Below are positions 1 to 8,824 of a stretch of 64,000 nt of DNA, in pieces. Source of the DNA: Roseiarcus sp963749715 (GTDB lineage: Bacteria > Pseudomonadota > Alphaproteobacteria > Rhizobiales > Beijerinckiaceae); assembly GCA_963749715.1 (NCBI GenBank), contig CAVVNR010000004.1, positions 124,001 through 188,000 of the forward strand, read 5' to 3'. The translations under genes were made by a program, and so were the position numbers. Under the pieces are notes generated by a model. It ran no database searches. It saw only the letters and a program-made list of their open reading frames with translations, and had not been told where the DNA came from. Every line of letters starts with the position of its first letter. The stretch's first letter is position 1.

Positions 1-78
1 CCGATAATCTTCGCCCCAGCTCGATCCGTCAGCCCAGGCGCCGTGGACGAGAACCACGCTCATATCTTTCATACCCAT
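1..78 (-). CDS. alpha/beta hydrolase, N-terminal fragment (runs off window)
   Basis: Reading leftwards from an ATG at 78 gives about 26 residues beginning MGMKDMSVVLVHGAWADGSS and continuing past the window edge. The VVLVHGAWADGSSW segment is the typical first strand and oxyanion-loop region of small alpha/beta hydrolases of the salicylate-esterase/RsbQ-like type. The catalytic residues are outside the window, so the substrate cannot be judged. In-frame ATGs at 72 and 63 are alternative starts. The gene is divergent from the CGNR regulator that starts at 194 and shares its 115-base intergenic region, so the regulator may control it (inference). Confidence 0.6.
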   Translation of the reverse strand, partial: MGMKDMSVVLVHGAWADGSSWGEDYR

Positions 79-109
79 CTGGTCGCTCTCGAGATCGTGG
101 GATCCAGCA

Positions 110-157
110 GTAACCTGTTAATGTCATATTTTTAGGTTACTCAAAGTTTAGTAACTT
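110..157. promoter_or_regulatory. Inverted-repeat operator candidate between divergent genes
   Basis: GTTACT (136-141) and AGTAAC (150-155) are perfect 6-base arms separated by 8 bases. A second small palindrome, TAAC-CT-GTTA, lies at 111-120 and shares the GTAAC/GTTA core. The region is much more AT-rich than its surroundings and sits between a hydrolase fragment and a CGNR-type regulator, where an autoregulatory operator is expected. No confident -35/-10 pair is visible. Confidence 0.4.
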
Positions 158-193
158 GTCACTTGTGGCCGAAAAGGTTAGCCTGATTTTGAA

Positions 194-844
194 ATGTCAA
201 TCGAATCGGACAGACCGACAGCAATTTTCATCGCCAACTCGCTCGGCCTCGATTTCCTGAATTCGATCGCGACGCCGCTCGATACGCCGATTGACTGGCT
301 CGCCGACGGCGACGGGCTCGTCAGATGGCTCGCTCAAGCCGAGCTGGTTCCAGCGGACGTGCTGGATGCCCTGGCGGCGGGAGCGGCGCCCGGCGAACTC
401 GACAGAGTCTCCGGCCAGGCCCGCGCCCTGCGCGAATGGTTCAGGGGCTTCGTTCGCAGCCGCATGGGCCAGCCGCTCACATCTGAGTCGCTTGACGAGC
501 TCGCGCCCCTGAATCGGCTTTTGCAGCGCGATGAAACCATCAGCCAGATATCGAGCAATCTCCCCGGCGATGGCGATCGCCTGGAGCTGCGAATCATGCG
601 GCGCTGGCGATCCCCCAAATCCTTGCTGCTGCCGATCGGCGTCGCGTTGGCCAAATTCGTGTGCGAGGAGGATTTCGCCAACGTCAGGGCGTGCGAGGGA
701 CATAGCTGCACTCTGATGTTCGCCGACCACACCCAAAGGCGGGCGAGACGGTGGTGCAGCATGGCGAGCTGCGGCAATCGGGCCAAACAGGCGGCGCACC
801 GCGATCGGCGCAAGGACACGCGCCGTCAAGTCGGCGGACTGTAG
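194..844 (+). CDS. CGNR zinc-finger / ABATE-domain putative transcriptional regulator
   Basis: 216 residues with the two-part family architecture. An N-terminal ABATE region (about residues 10-150) contains NSLGLDFLNS near the start. A C-terminal CGNR zinc finger (about 165-205) shows CEGHSC, a WCSMASCGNR core and a basic tail. The paired cysteines (C..C and C...CGNR) are the expected zinc ligands, and the finger is thought to bind DNA in this family. The ATG at 194 lies just downstream of AT-rich DNA with palindromes. Members often sit beside, and are presumed to regulate, small hydrolase or oxidoreductase genes, which fits the divergent hydrolase here. The ligand is unknown. Confidence 0.85.
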   Translation: MSIESDRPTAIFIANSLGLDFLNSIATPLDTPIDWLADGDGLVRWLAQAELVPADVLDALAAGAAPGELDRVSGQARALREWFRGFVRSRMGQPLTSESLDELAPLNRLLQRDETISQISSNLPGDGDRLELRIMRRWRSPKSLLLPIGVALAKFVCEEDFANVRACEGHSCTLMFADHTQRRARRWCSMASCGNRAKQAAHRDRRKDTRRQVGGL

Positions 845-932
845 CGCGGGCCGAATAGACTCGAGTAGAGAGCGCGCGTTGCAGTGGGCGTCTCCGGACC
901 GGGGCGCCCTTCGGCCTGGCGGCCGCGCCAGC

Positions 933-2603
933 TCAGGACGGGGTCGAATGAGCGACGCTGGCCGCCTCAATGGCGGCGTTGGCGCGCAGTTCGTCGACCA
1001 GCACCCGCTTGTTCTCCGAATAATCGACCGGCGTCACGACCAGGTGCACGCCCCCGCCAGCGAACGCGGCTTCGAGCGTCGGCGCGAGCCCGTCGGCGGT
1101 CTCGACCCGGCTTCCCTTGGCGCCATAGGCCAGCGCATAGGCGATGAAATCGGGGTCGCCGAAAGTCAGGCCGAAATCGGGAAAGCCGTCCGTCGCCTGC
1201 TTCCAGCGGATCATGCCGTAGGCTTTGTCCTGCAGCACCAGCACGACGAGATTGAGCTTGAGCCTGACCGCCGTCTCGATCTCCTGCGAGTTCATCATGA
1301 AGCCGCCGTCGCCGCACACAGCGAGAACGCGGCGGCCCGGATTGAGGCAAGCGGCCATGATCGCCGAGGGGAGCCCCGCGCCCATGGTGGCGAGCGCATT
1401 ATCGAGCAGGAGCGTATTGGCGACGCGGGTGCGATAGTTGCGGGCGAACCAGATCTTGTACATGCCGTTATCGAGGCAGACGATCCCGTCTTCCGGCGTC
1501 GCCTGCCGAACATCATGGACGATCCGCTGCGGCGTCGGCGGGAAGCGGCTTTCCTCCGCCCGATCGGCGATGCGCGCGAGGATGTCCTCGCGCAAGCCCA
1601 GGAGCGCCTGCGCTCTCGGCAGCCGGCCTTCGAGCCGGTCGGCGAGGAGCGTCAGGCTCGGGCCGACGTCGCCGATGAGCTCGGCCTGCGGAAAGAACAC
1701 TTCCTCGACAGTCGCCGGCAAATAGCCGACATGCAGAACCGTCGGCCCGTCAGGCCCCATGAAAAAGGGCGGCTTCTCCACCGTGTCGTGGCCGATCGAG
1801 ATGATGAGGTCAGCCCGGTCGATCGCCCGGTGGACGTAGTCGCGCTCCGAAAGCGCCGCGGTGCCCATATAGAGTCCGGAGCCGCCGGTGACGGCGCCCT
1901 TGCCCATCTGGGTGTTGAAGAACGGGATCTGGACGCGCGCGACGAATTCCGACAGCGCGGACGCGAGACGCGGACGGCTCGCGGCGGCGCCGAGCATGAC
2001 CAGCGGCCGCTCGGCTGTGAGAACGAGTTGCGCCGCCCGGTCGAGCGCCGCGCGCTGGGCGACCGGCGGGTCGATCGGATGGGGCGGGACCGGCGACAGA
2101 TCCGGTCCCGGCTCGTGGGCGATGTCCTCCGGCAGTTCGAGATGCACGGGGCCCGGCCGTTCCTGCTGCGCCACCCGGAACGCCTCGCGCACCAGCGAGG
2201 GAATGGTCGCCGGACTAACGATCTGGCGAGCCATCTTGGTCAGCGGCGTCATGGTCGAGACGATGTCGACGACCTGAAAGCGCGCTTGCTTGCGGCTCAG
2301 GATTCCCTTCTGGCCGGTGATCATCACCATCGGCATCGCGCCGAGCAGCGCATAGGCCGCGCCGGTCGTGAAGTTTAGCGCGCCCGGCCCAAGGGTGGCG
2401 AGGCAGACCCCGGCCCTGCCGGTCAGCCGTCCGTGCGTCGCCGCCATGAACGCCGCCGGCTGCTCGTGGCGGGTCAACACCAGTTTGATGCTGGACCGGC
2501 GCAGCGCTTCGACGACGTCGAGATTCTCTTCTCCAGGAATGCCGAATATCCGCTCGACGCCCTCATTCTCGAGGGCGGAGACAAGCAACTGCGCGCCATT
2601 CAT
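933..2603 (-). CDS. Thiamine-diphosphate enzyme, acetolactate synthase large-subunit-like
   Basis: 556 residues from an ATG at 2603 preceded by a good ribosome site (GGAGA, 7 bases upstream); an upstream in-frame extension lacks such a site. Three domains are clear: the N-terminal PYR domain with catalytic glutamate in LTRHEQPAAFMA (about residue 50), a middle domain (about 190-330), and a C-terminal PP domain with the TPP/Mg motif GDGGFMMNSQEIETA followed by NLVVLVLQDKAYG. Enzymes of this type condense two pyruvates to 2-acetolactate. No small regulatory subunit gene is adjacent, so a catabolic or uncharacterised role is as likely as branched-chain amino-acid synthesis. It is divergent from the PoxB-like gene at 2793, another TPP-dependent pyruvate enzyme. 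Confidence 0.8.
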   Translation of the reverse strand: MNGAQLLVSALENEGVERIFGIPGEENLDVVEALRRSSIKLVLTRHEQPAAFMAATHGRLTGRAGVCLATLGPGALNFTTGAAYALLGAMPMVMITGQKGILSRKQARFQVVDIVSTMTPLTKMARQIVSPATIPSLVREAFRVAQQERPGPVHLELPEDIAHEPGPDLSPVPPHPIDPPVAQRAALDRAAQLVLTAERPLVMLGAAASRPRLASALSEFVARVQIPFFNTQMGKGAVTGGSGLYMGTAALSERDYVHRAIDRADLIISIGHDTVEKPPFFMGPDGPTVLHVGYLPATVEEVFFPQAELIGDVGPSLTLLADRLEGRLPRAQALLGLREDILARIADRAEESRFPPTPQRIVHDVRQATPEDGIVCLDNGMYKIWFARNYRTRVANTLLLDNALATMGAGLPSAIMAACLNPGRRVLAVCGDGGFMMNSQEIETAVRLKLNLVVLVLQDKAYGMIRWKQATDGFPDFGLTFGDPDFIAYALAYGAKGSRVETADGLAPTLEAAFAGGGVHLVVTPVDYSENKRVLVDELRANAAIEAASVAHSTPS

Positions 2604-2792
2604 CGGAAGATCTCCACGCGTCTCGCCCGTCGGGCCGTTGGGAGAGGCGTTACGCCGCGCACGGTCGCGCATTCTCGCGTCGTCAGCAACCGTCCCCGCG
2701 GAAGATGCGGCCGATACCTGGGCGCCATATCCGTCGGCGGCCGATTTCGTCTATCGTCTGGATCGCGCAACCCTGATCCAAGGAGGACGCCC

Positions 2793-4521
2793 ATGGCCCG
2801 CACCGTCGCCGACCAGATGGTCGAAATTCTCGCCGCCGCCGGGGTCAAGCGCATTTACGGCGTCGTCGGCGACAGCCTTAACGGCTTCACCGACGCGCTG
2901 AGGCGCGCCGGCGGCATTGAATGGCTCCATGTCCGGCACGAGGAGGCCGGCGCGTTCGCCGCCGGCGCCGACGCCCATGTCTCGGACGGGCTCGCGGTCT
3001 GCGCCGGCAGCTGCGGGCCGGGCAACCTGCACCTCATCAACGGTCTCTTCGACTGCCAGCGTTCGCGCCTGCCAGTGGTGGCGATCGCGGCGCAAATTCC
3101 CTCGCCCGAGATCGGCTCCGGCTATTTCCAGGAGACCCATCCCGAGCAGTTGTTCAAGGAATGCTCGAACTATTGCGAGCTCGTTTCGACCCCGGCGCAA
3201 ATACCGCGAGCCCTCGAAATCGCGGTCAGGCGCTCGATCCTCGAACGATGCGTCACGGTGATCGTGATTCCGGGCGACGTCATGCTGAAGGCGGCCGACG
3301 CCGCTCCGGCGCCCAAGCCGATGGGGTCTGGCGCCGGCGCGGCCGGTGGTCGTACCGCCCGATTCGGCGCTCGACCGGATGGCTGAATTCCTCAATCGGG
3401 CGCAGCGGGTCACCCTCTTGTGCGGCAGCGGCTGCGCCGGCGCGCATGACGAAGTGATGCGGTTCGCGGAAGCGATGAAGGCGCCGACCGTCCACGCCAT
3501 GCGCGGCAAGGAGCATATCGAGTGGGACAACCCGTACGACGTCGGGATGACCGGCCTGATCGGCTTTGCTTCCGGCTACTACGCCATGGACTCGTGCGAC
3601 ACGCTGGTGATGCTGGGCACGGATTTCCCATATCGGCAATTCTACCCCAAGGACGCCCGCATCGCCCAGATCGATGTGAGGCCCGAGGCGATCGGCCGTC
3701 GCGCGCCGGTCGATCTCGGCTTGGTCGGCCAAGTCGCGCCGACTTTGCGCGCCCTCATGCCTCTCATCAAGGCCAAGAGCGACCGCAAGCATCTCGACGC
3801 GGCGTTGAAGGACTACGTCAGCGCCCGCAAGAGCCTGGACGAGCTCGCGACCGGACGCCCTGGCGGCACGCTGCACCCGCAGCACGTCGCACGCGCAATC
3901 AGCGAGAAGGCGAGCGACGACGCGATCTTCACCTGCGACGTCGGCCTGCCAACCGTCTGGTCGGCGCGCTATCTCGCGATGAACGGCAAGCGGCGGCTGA
4001 TCGGCTCGTTCTGGCACGGGTCGATGGCCAACGCCATGCCCCAGGCGATCGGCGCCCAGGCGGCCTCGCCCGGACGACAGGTGATCTCGCTCTCCGGCGA
4101 CGGCGGCTTCGCCATGCTGATGGGCGATCTCTTGAGCCTCACCCAGCTGAAGTTGCCGGTCAAAGTGGTCGTGTTCAACAACGGGGCGCTCGGCTTCGTC
4201 GAGCTCGAGCAGAAATCGACCGGCTTCCTGCCGACCGGCACGGATCTCGTCAATCCGAACTTCGCCGCGATGGCCGAGGCGGTCGGCATCAAGGGCGTGC
4301 GCATCGAGGATCCGAAAGACGTCGACGAGCGCGTCGCCGAAGCGCTCGCCCATCCCGGCCCGGTCGTCGTCGATGCGGTCGTCAATCGCCAGGAGCTGGC
4401 CATGCCGCCGGCGATCACCGTCGAGATGGCGAAGGGCTTCACCCTCTACATGATGAAGGCGATCCTTAGCGGCCGCGGCGACGAGATCGTCGACCTCGCG
4501 CGCACCAATTTGCGAAGGTAG
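2793..4521 (+). CDS. poxB: Pyruvate dehydrogenase (quinone) / pyruvate oxidase PoxB-like, with one frameshift
   Basis: The start is an ATG at 2793 with AGGAGG at 2781-2786. Residues 1 to about 175 (YGVVGDSLNGFTDAL, HEEAGAFAAGADA) read in one frame. The rest, from RPVVVPPDSALD through LLCGSGCAGAHDE, NPYDVGMTGLIG, the TPP motif GDGGFAMLMGDLL and the C-terminus SGRGDEIVDLARTN, reads in the next frame. The switch is at about 3321-3330 in the inter-domain linker, next to a GGGG run; removing one base restores a protein of about 575 residues, the normal PoxB length. The family oxidatively decarboxylates pyruvate to acetate and CO2 and passes electrons through FAD to membrane quinone. The family call is firm; whether the frameshift is real is not. 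Confidence 0.8.
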
Positions 4522-4629
4522 GCGCCCGTATCGCTTCCGGCTCCCCCGCCTTTTCAGCCGCCCAACCTTGAATTTGACTCCCTTGGAATTATCCAGGCGG
4601 GCGCCCGTTAAGCACGCTCGCGCCCTGTC

Positions 4630-5736
4630 TTAAGTCGCGTACTCGCCATCCCCGGCGTTCGCCCGGTCCCGCTCGGCCCACGCGCTCGCCCGCGACCCGA
4701 CGAGTTCGCCGATCCGCGCCACGCCGCGCTCCTCGACCGCGCGGGTCAAGCCTTCGAGGATTTCCTCGACGACGCCCGCCCCTTTCAGCGCGAGGCCGGT
4801 ATAGAGCTGCACCAGGTTGGCGCCGGCTTCGATTTTGGCCAACGCCGTTCGCGCATCCTCGACCCCGCCGCAGCCGATCAGCGGCATCGCTCCGCCGGTG
4901 AGGAGATAGGCGCGGGCGAGCAGCCGCGTCGACGGCTCGAACAGCGGCCGGCCGGAGAGGCCGCCCGTCTCGGCCCGATGCCTCGAGGTCAGCGACGCCG
5001 GCCGGGCGACCGTGGTGTTGGAAACGATCAGCCCGTCGACCCGATGGGTGAGCGCGGTCGCGACGATGTCCTCGAGCCCGCGGGCGTCGAGATCGGGCGC
5101 GATCTTGATCAGGAGCGGGCGGCGAGGTTCGGTCCCGTCGCGCGCGGCGACGACCCGCGCCATCAGATCGTCAAGCGCCTCGCGCCGCTGCAGGTCGCGC
5201 AAGCCGGGCGTGTTCGGCGACGAAATGTTGACGGTCAGATAGTCGGCGAGCGCCGCGAAGGTCTTAACGCCGAGCACATAGTCCTCGACGCGGTCGGCCG
5301 CGTCCCGGTTGGCGCCGAGGTTGACGCCTGTCACCCCGATCGCGCCGCCGGACCACCTCCGCGCAAGGCGCGCCCGCGCGCGCTCGAAGCCGTCGTTGTT
5401 GAAGCCGAAGCGGTTGATGACCGCGGCGTCCTCCGGCAGGCGGAACAGGCGCGGCCGGGCGTTGCCCTGCTGCGGCCTCGGGGTCAGCGTGCCGACCTCG
5501 ACGAAGCCGAAACCGAGCTTAAGCATCGCGCCCGGAACTTCGGCGTTCTTGTCGAATCCGGCGGCAAGCCCGAGCGGGTTGGGAAACCGCAATCCCAGGA
5601 TCTCGACGGCCAGCCGCGGGTCGGCCGGCGGCGTCTTCGACGGCGGGACGATCTTCAGCGCGTTGATCGCCGCGCGATGCGCCGTCTCCGCCGGCAGACG
5701 GCTGAGAACCGGAGCCGCCATTTTGGCGAGCCTCAT
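4630..5736 (-). CDS. pyrD: Dihydroorotate dehydrogenase (quinone), class 2
   Basis: 368 residues starting MRLAKMAAPVLSRLPAETAH at 5736. It catalyses the fourth step of pyrimidine synthesis, dihydroorotate to orotate, at the inner membrane with quinone as acceptor. Visible family motifs are AAGFDKNAEV (FMN/orotate site), VINRFGFNNDG, the class 2 catalytic serine in NISSPNTPGLRDLQ, LLIKIAPDL, and the C-terminal FMN-phosphate loop LIGCGGVEDA. The start codon overlaps the stop of the upstream DUF952 gene as ATGA (5733-5736), indicating translational coupling. Its 3' end faces the PoxB-like gene about 110 bases away. Confidence 0.93.
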   Translation of the reverse strand: MRLAKMAAPVLSRLPAETAHRAAINALKIVPPSKTPPADPRLAVEILGLRFPNPLGLAAGFDKNAEVPGAMLKLGFGFVEVGTLTPRPQQGNARPRLFRLPEDAAVINRFGFNNDGFERARARLARRWSGGAIGVTGVNLGANRDAADRVEDYVLGVKTFAALADYLTVNISSPNTPGLRDLQRREALDDLMARVVAARDGTEPRRPLLIKIAPDLDARGLEDIVATALTHRVDGLIVSNTTVARPASLTSRHRAETGGLSGRPLFEPSTRLLARAYLLTGGAMPLIGCGGVEDARTALAKIEAGANLVQLYTGLALKGAGVVEEILEGLTRAVEERGVARIGELVGSRASAWAERDRANAGDGEYAT

Positions 5737-6074
5737 GCCTCGAGGCTCCCGAAAATATGCCGCCCGTCGAATCCGAGCTTGAGCGGACGCGACCAGACGA
5801 CGGCGCTCATCGGCAGGGCGGCGTAGAGATGAGGAAACAGCGCCCCGCCCCGCGACGGCTCCCAGCGCAAGTCCTTGCCGAGCGCGTGCGCGTCGACCGC
5901 GGCCAAGGTCAAATCTTCGCGGCCGGCGAACCATTTGGCCGCCGTTTCCGGGGCCTGCCCGGCAGTCGAAAAATGGATGAAGCCGTCGGCGCGATCGATG
6001 GACGCGCCCTCGAAGACGCCGGCCGCCTCGGCCTCGCGCCATTCATCGGCGGATACGATCTTATAGACTATCAT
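5733..6074 (-). CDS. DUF952 family protein
   Basis: 113 residues from MIVYKIVSADEWREAEAAGV at 6074. DUF952 proteins are small globular proteins of about 110 residues. The recognisable features are the start (YKIVSADEW), the FIHFSTAGQAPETAAKWFAG segment and the LRWEPSRGGALFPHLYA segment. The biochemical function is not established; a lyase or cyclotransferase-like fold has been suggested from the histidine-containing pocket. It overlaps pyrD by four bases, an arrangement common in alphaproteobacteria. A start 14 codons earlier (6116) is possible but adds a non-conserved, basic extension. Confidence 0.85.
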   Translation of the reverse strand: MIVYKIVSADEWREAEAAGVFEGASIDRADGFIHFSTAGQAPETAAKWFAGREDLTLAAVDAHALGKDLRWEPSRGGALFPHLYAALPMSAVVWSRPLKLGFDGRHIFGSLEA

Positions 6075-6181
6075 CGTAGACTTGGGCCGCCGCGGACGCG
6101 CGTCCGGCGCCGTCATCGGCTTGCGCCGTTCGCGGGGAGCCCTCCATCCGTTTGTCCGTCGCCAGGCGGCTCAAGCTTCGC

Positions 6182-7681
6182 TTACTCTTGCAGCATCCGT
6201 TTCAAAAGCTCAAGCGTATCGCGCAAAGTCGGGTCGTTCTGCAGCAGCCCCTCGATCTTGCGCACCGCATGGAGCACGGTGGTATGGTCGCGACCGCCAA
6301 AGCGCCGCCCGATTTCCGGCAGCGAGCGCGGCGTCAGCGTCTTCGCGAGGAACATCGCCACCTGACGCGGCTTAACGACTGCGGCGGTGCGGCGCGCGGA
6401 CAGAATGTCGGCGCGCGAAACGCTATAGTGGCTCGCCACCAGCTTTTGGATATCCTCGATCTTCACCCGTTTGGGCTCGTGGGTGCGGATGAGGTCGCGG
6501 ATGGCCGCTTCCGCCGCCTCCACCGTCAACGGCGGGCCGGTCGGCGTGCAATGGGCTCTTAGCCGGTTGACGGCTCCTTCGAGGTCGCGGCCGTTCGAGC
6601 GAATCGAGCGCGCGACGAAGGCAAGCACGGTCGCCGACGCCTCAAAGTGGGGCTCGGCCGAGCGCGCGGCCGCGACCCGCGCCTCCAGGATTTTCAGGCG
6701 CAGCGGCTCGTCGAGCGCGCCGATCTCGACGCAAAGGCCAACGCTGAGCCGCGAGCGCACGCGCTCGTCGAGCGATTCCAGATCGTTCGGCGGGCGGTCG
6801 GCGGCCACGATCACCTCGCGCCCGGCGTCGAGCAGCGCGTTCAGCGCATGACCGAATTCGGCCTGGATCGCCTTTCCCTGCAGGAATTGCGCATCGTCGA
6901 AAATGAGAAGGTCGATGGTTCTCAGCCGCTCCTTAAAGGCGATCGAGGTCTGAGCCTGGAGGGCGGCGACGAAGCCGTACATGAACCGCTCGGCGGTCAG
7001 ATAGATGACCGAGCGCCCTTGTTGAGCGGCGGTGTGGGCGACCGCCTGCAAAAGATGGGTCTTGCCGAGGCCGACCGCGGAATGGACGTAAAGCGGACAA
7101 AAGGCCGGCGTCCCGCCCCTGTCGTGGTCGGCCACGCGCTTTGCGGCGTGAAGGGCAAGTTCGTTCGACCGCCCGACCTGGAACGTCGCGAAGGTCAACC
7201 GCCGATCGAGGGGGGAACCCGTCAGGGCTTCGCCGAGGTTTGGGGACGCGGACGCTCGGCCCGGCGCGCGGCGGTCGGCCGGAGCACGATCGCCGCTCGG
7301 TTCAGGCGATTTGGCCGCAGGCTTGGCGGGGAGGACGCATCCGATCGAAGCAGCCTTGACCGCCGGCTCGATGGGCGCCGAACAGCGCACGAAAATGAGG
7401 ATTTGCAGCACCGGGCCGACTTCGGCGTTGAGCGCGGCGGAGATGTGTCCGACATAATGCGTGTCGATCCAGCTCTTGAGGAAGCGCGTCGGCACGGACA
7501 GCCGAGCCTGCCCGGATCCGACCGACACCAGGGCGAGGCGCCCGAACCAGCTGTTGAAGACATCGTCGCCAACCTCGGCCCGAAGCCGCGCGCAGCAGCG
7601 CCGCCAAGCCTCGCCAAGCGGAGGACCGCCGGAACCGCCTTGATCGACGCGATCCGGATCGGGTTCGTCAAACATGTCCAT
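6182..7681 (-). CDS. dnaA: Chromosomal replication initiator DnaA
   Basis: 499 residues with the four DnaA domains: an N-terminal DnaB/oligomerisation domain (LGEAWRRCCARLRAEVGDDVF, WFGRLALV), a variable linker (about 105-160), an AAA+ ATPase domain with Walker A HSAVGLGKTHLL (about residue 205) and Walker B LLIFDDAQFLQGK, and a C-terminal helix-turn-helix with the signature GRDHTTVLHAVRKIE (about 460). DnaA-ATP melts oriC to start replication. The usual first glycine of the P-loop is serine here (SAVGLGKT). The gene is not next to dnaN, which lies about 50 kb away at 57130. No cluster of DnaA boxes is evident on either side, so oriC is probably elsewhere. Confidence 0.95.
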   Translation of the reverse strand: MDMFDEPDPDRVDQGGSGGPPLGEAWRRCCARLRAEVGDDVFNSWFGRLALVSVGSGQARLSVPTRFLKSWIDTHYVGHISAALNAEVGPVLQILIFVRCSAPIEPAVKAASIGCVLPAKPAAKSPEPSGDRAPADRRAPGRASASPNLGEALTGSPLDRRLTFATFQVGRSNELALHAAKRVADHDRGGTPAFCPLYVHSAVGLGKTHLLQAVAHTAAQQGRSVIYLTAERFMYGFVAALQAQTSIAFKERLRTIDLLIFDDAQFLQGKAIQAEFGHALNALLDAGREVIVAADRPPNDLESLDERVRSRLSVGLCVEIGALDEPLRLKILEARVAAARSAEPHFEASATVLAFVARSIRSNGRDLEGAVNRLRAHCTPTGPPLTVEAAEAAIRDLIRTHEPKRVKIEDIQKLVASHYSVSRADILSARRTAAVVKPRQVAMFLAKTLTPRSLPEIGRRFGGRDHTTVLHAVRKIEGLLQNDPTLRDTLELLKRMLQE

Positions 7682-7753
7682 GAATGTGGTCCGGGCGTGA
7701 GGTGGACAGCCGAAAATGCGGCGATGCCGAGAAACGGTGACGCGCTTGACGCT

Positions 7754-8200
7754 TTAGGACTGCGTCCAGGGCAATCCGCCCGCCTTCCACCCGCCGGCGC
7801 CGCCTCTGCGGCGCAGATCGTCCAGCGGCCCTTCGAATCCATCCGAGATATTGTAGCAGGGCCCCCACCCCGCGTTGGTCATAGCGACAGCGGCCTGGCG
7901 CGACCGCGCGCCCGAACGGCACAGGAACACGAGCGATGCGCCGCGTTCGACCGCCCGCGACGCCAAAAGCGCTTCAAGACGGGCGGCGAAGTTTGCATCG
8001 ATCGCCATCGAAGGATAGCTCTGCCACTCCAAGAACAACGCTGTCTTGCCGAGGGCTTGAATGTCGGGCGTCCCGACGTAAGCCCACTCCGCCTTGGTCC
8101 GGACGTCGATCAGAATCGAGGACGCATCGCCCGCAAGCAACGCATAGGCGTCGACCGCAAGCAAATCTCCGGCGTATCCAGCGAAGTGTTGATAAGACAT
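7754..8200 (-). CDS. Rhodanese-like domain protein
   Basis: 148 residues starting MSYQHFAGYAGDLLAVDAYA at 8200, behind GGGAGAGG. It is a single rhodanese domain: DVRTKAEWAYVGTPD is the N-terminal CH2A-like motif and LVFLCRSGARSRQAAVAM carries the catalytic cysteine loop (CRSGARS) that would form a persulfide. Single-domain rhodaneses transfer sulfane sulfur or act as persulfide carriers; the acceptor is unknown. The protein ends with the common GWKAGGLPW tail. It lies 72 bases upstream of dnaA on the same strand, but there is no functional reason to link the two. Confidence 0.88.
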   Translation of the reverse strand: MSYQHFAGYAGDLLAVDAYALLAGDASSILIDVRTKAEWAYVGTPDIQALGKTALFLEWQSYPSMAIDANFAARLEALLASRAVERGASLVFLCRSGARSRQAAVAMTNAGWGPCYNISDGFEGPLDDLRRRGGAGGWKAGGLPWTQS

Positions 8201-8824
8201 TGCCTCTCCCTCCGCAGCCCGCACTACGGATTTCTATTGGAATCAATCTGTTCTTGAAAATGGGCCAATAAAAAACCGGCCCTCGACTTAGTGCCCGAAC
8301 CTAGTTGCGACCGCCCTCGTTTCGCCGCTCTTACCTGAGCGTCTATTTTTCTAGTATACTTACGCCTCGCCCGCCCGTACACGCCGCTCGCGTCAGCTTT
8401 TTCTCTCGTTGCTTGACGTTGTAAAGACTATGGCACGGGTCGGGCGGCCGCGCAACCTTCGCTTCCGAACTGAAACGCGCCGCAAGCTCGGCGCAAGCGG
8501 ACAAAATTCAACAGTTAATATTTGCTTTTATGCAAGAGCTTGATTCGAAGGACAAGATAGCCGCGCAGTTGCAACCCGCCGCGCGAAAAATTTTCCGCCG
8601 CCTGCTCGCCGCATCCGGTCGACTCCGGCGATCGACATACGCGCTGGCTCCCGCCGCGCGGGTCTTGGCGCTTAAGGGTTTGGCAACTATGAATTTTTCT
8701 TGAGCGACAGAGCCGCATTCGCATCGTCGTCAATTCGTTGCAAAATTGTTATATGTCGTCTCATTGTCAGATTTGCGCCGGGCCGCGGGAAAAGGGCGGC
8801 GCGACGAGCAAGGTCGGGCGTCCC
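8201..8824. other. Intergenic region, AT-richer, no certain gene
   Basis: No conserved gene is seen in these 624 bases. A short inverted repeat GGGCC..GGCCC flanks an A-rich run at about 8262-8280. A plus-strand promoter-like pair (TTACCT, 18-base gap, TATACT at 8355-8360) has no recognisable gene after it. A plus-strand frame of 57 codons (8530-8703, starting MQELDSKDKIAAQL) is open but lacks a ribosome site. The AT-rich stretches near 8510-8530 and 8690-8760 stand out from the flanking coding DNA. Confidence 0.4.

Noticed and set aside
4522..4629. Terminator between poxB and pyrD
   Set aside because: GGCGCCCG-type words recur on both sides, but the arms are short and far apart, with no T run.
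8515..8733. 72-codon minus-strand frame upstream of the membrane protein
   Set aside because: No family, poor ribosome site, and composition unlike neighbouring genes.
6000..8824. oriC next to dnaA
   Set aside because: No cluster of DnaA boxes or typical AT-rich unwinding region with repeats was seen; the AT-rich gap at 8.2-8.8 kb lacks such boxes.
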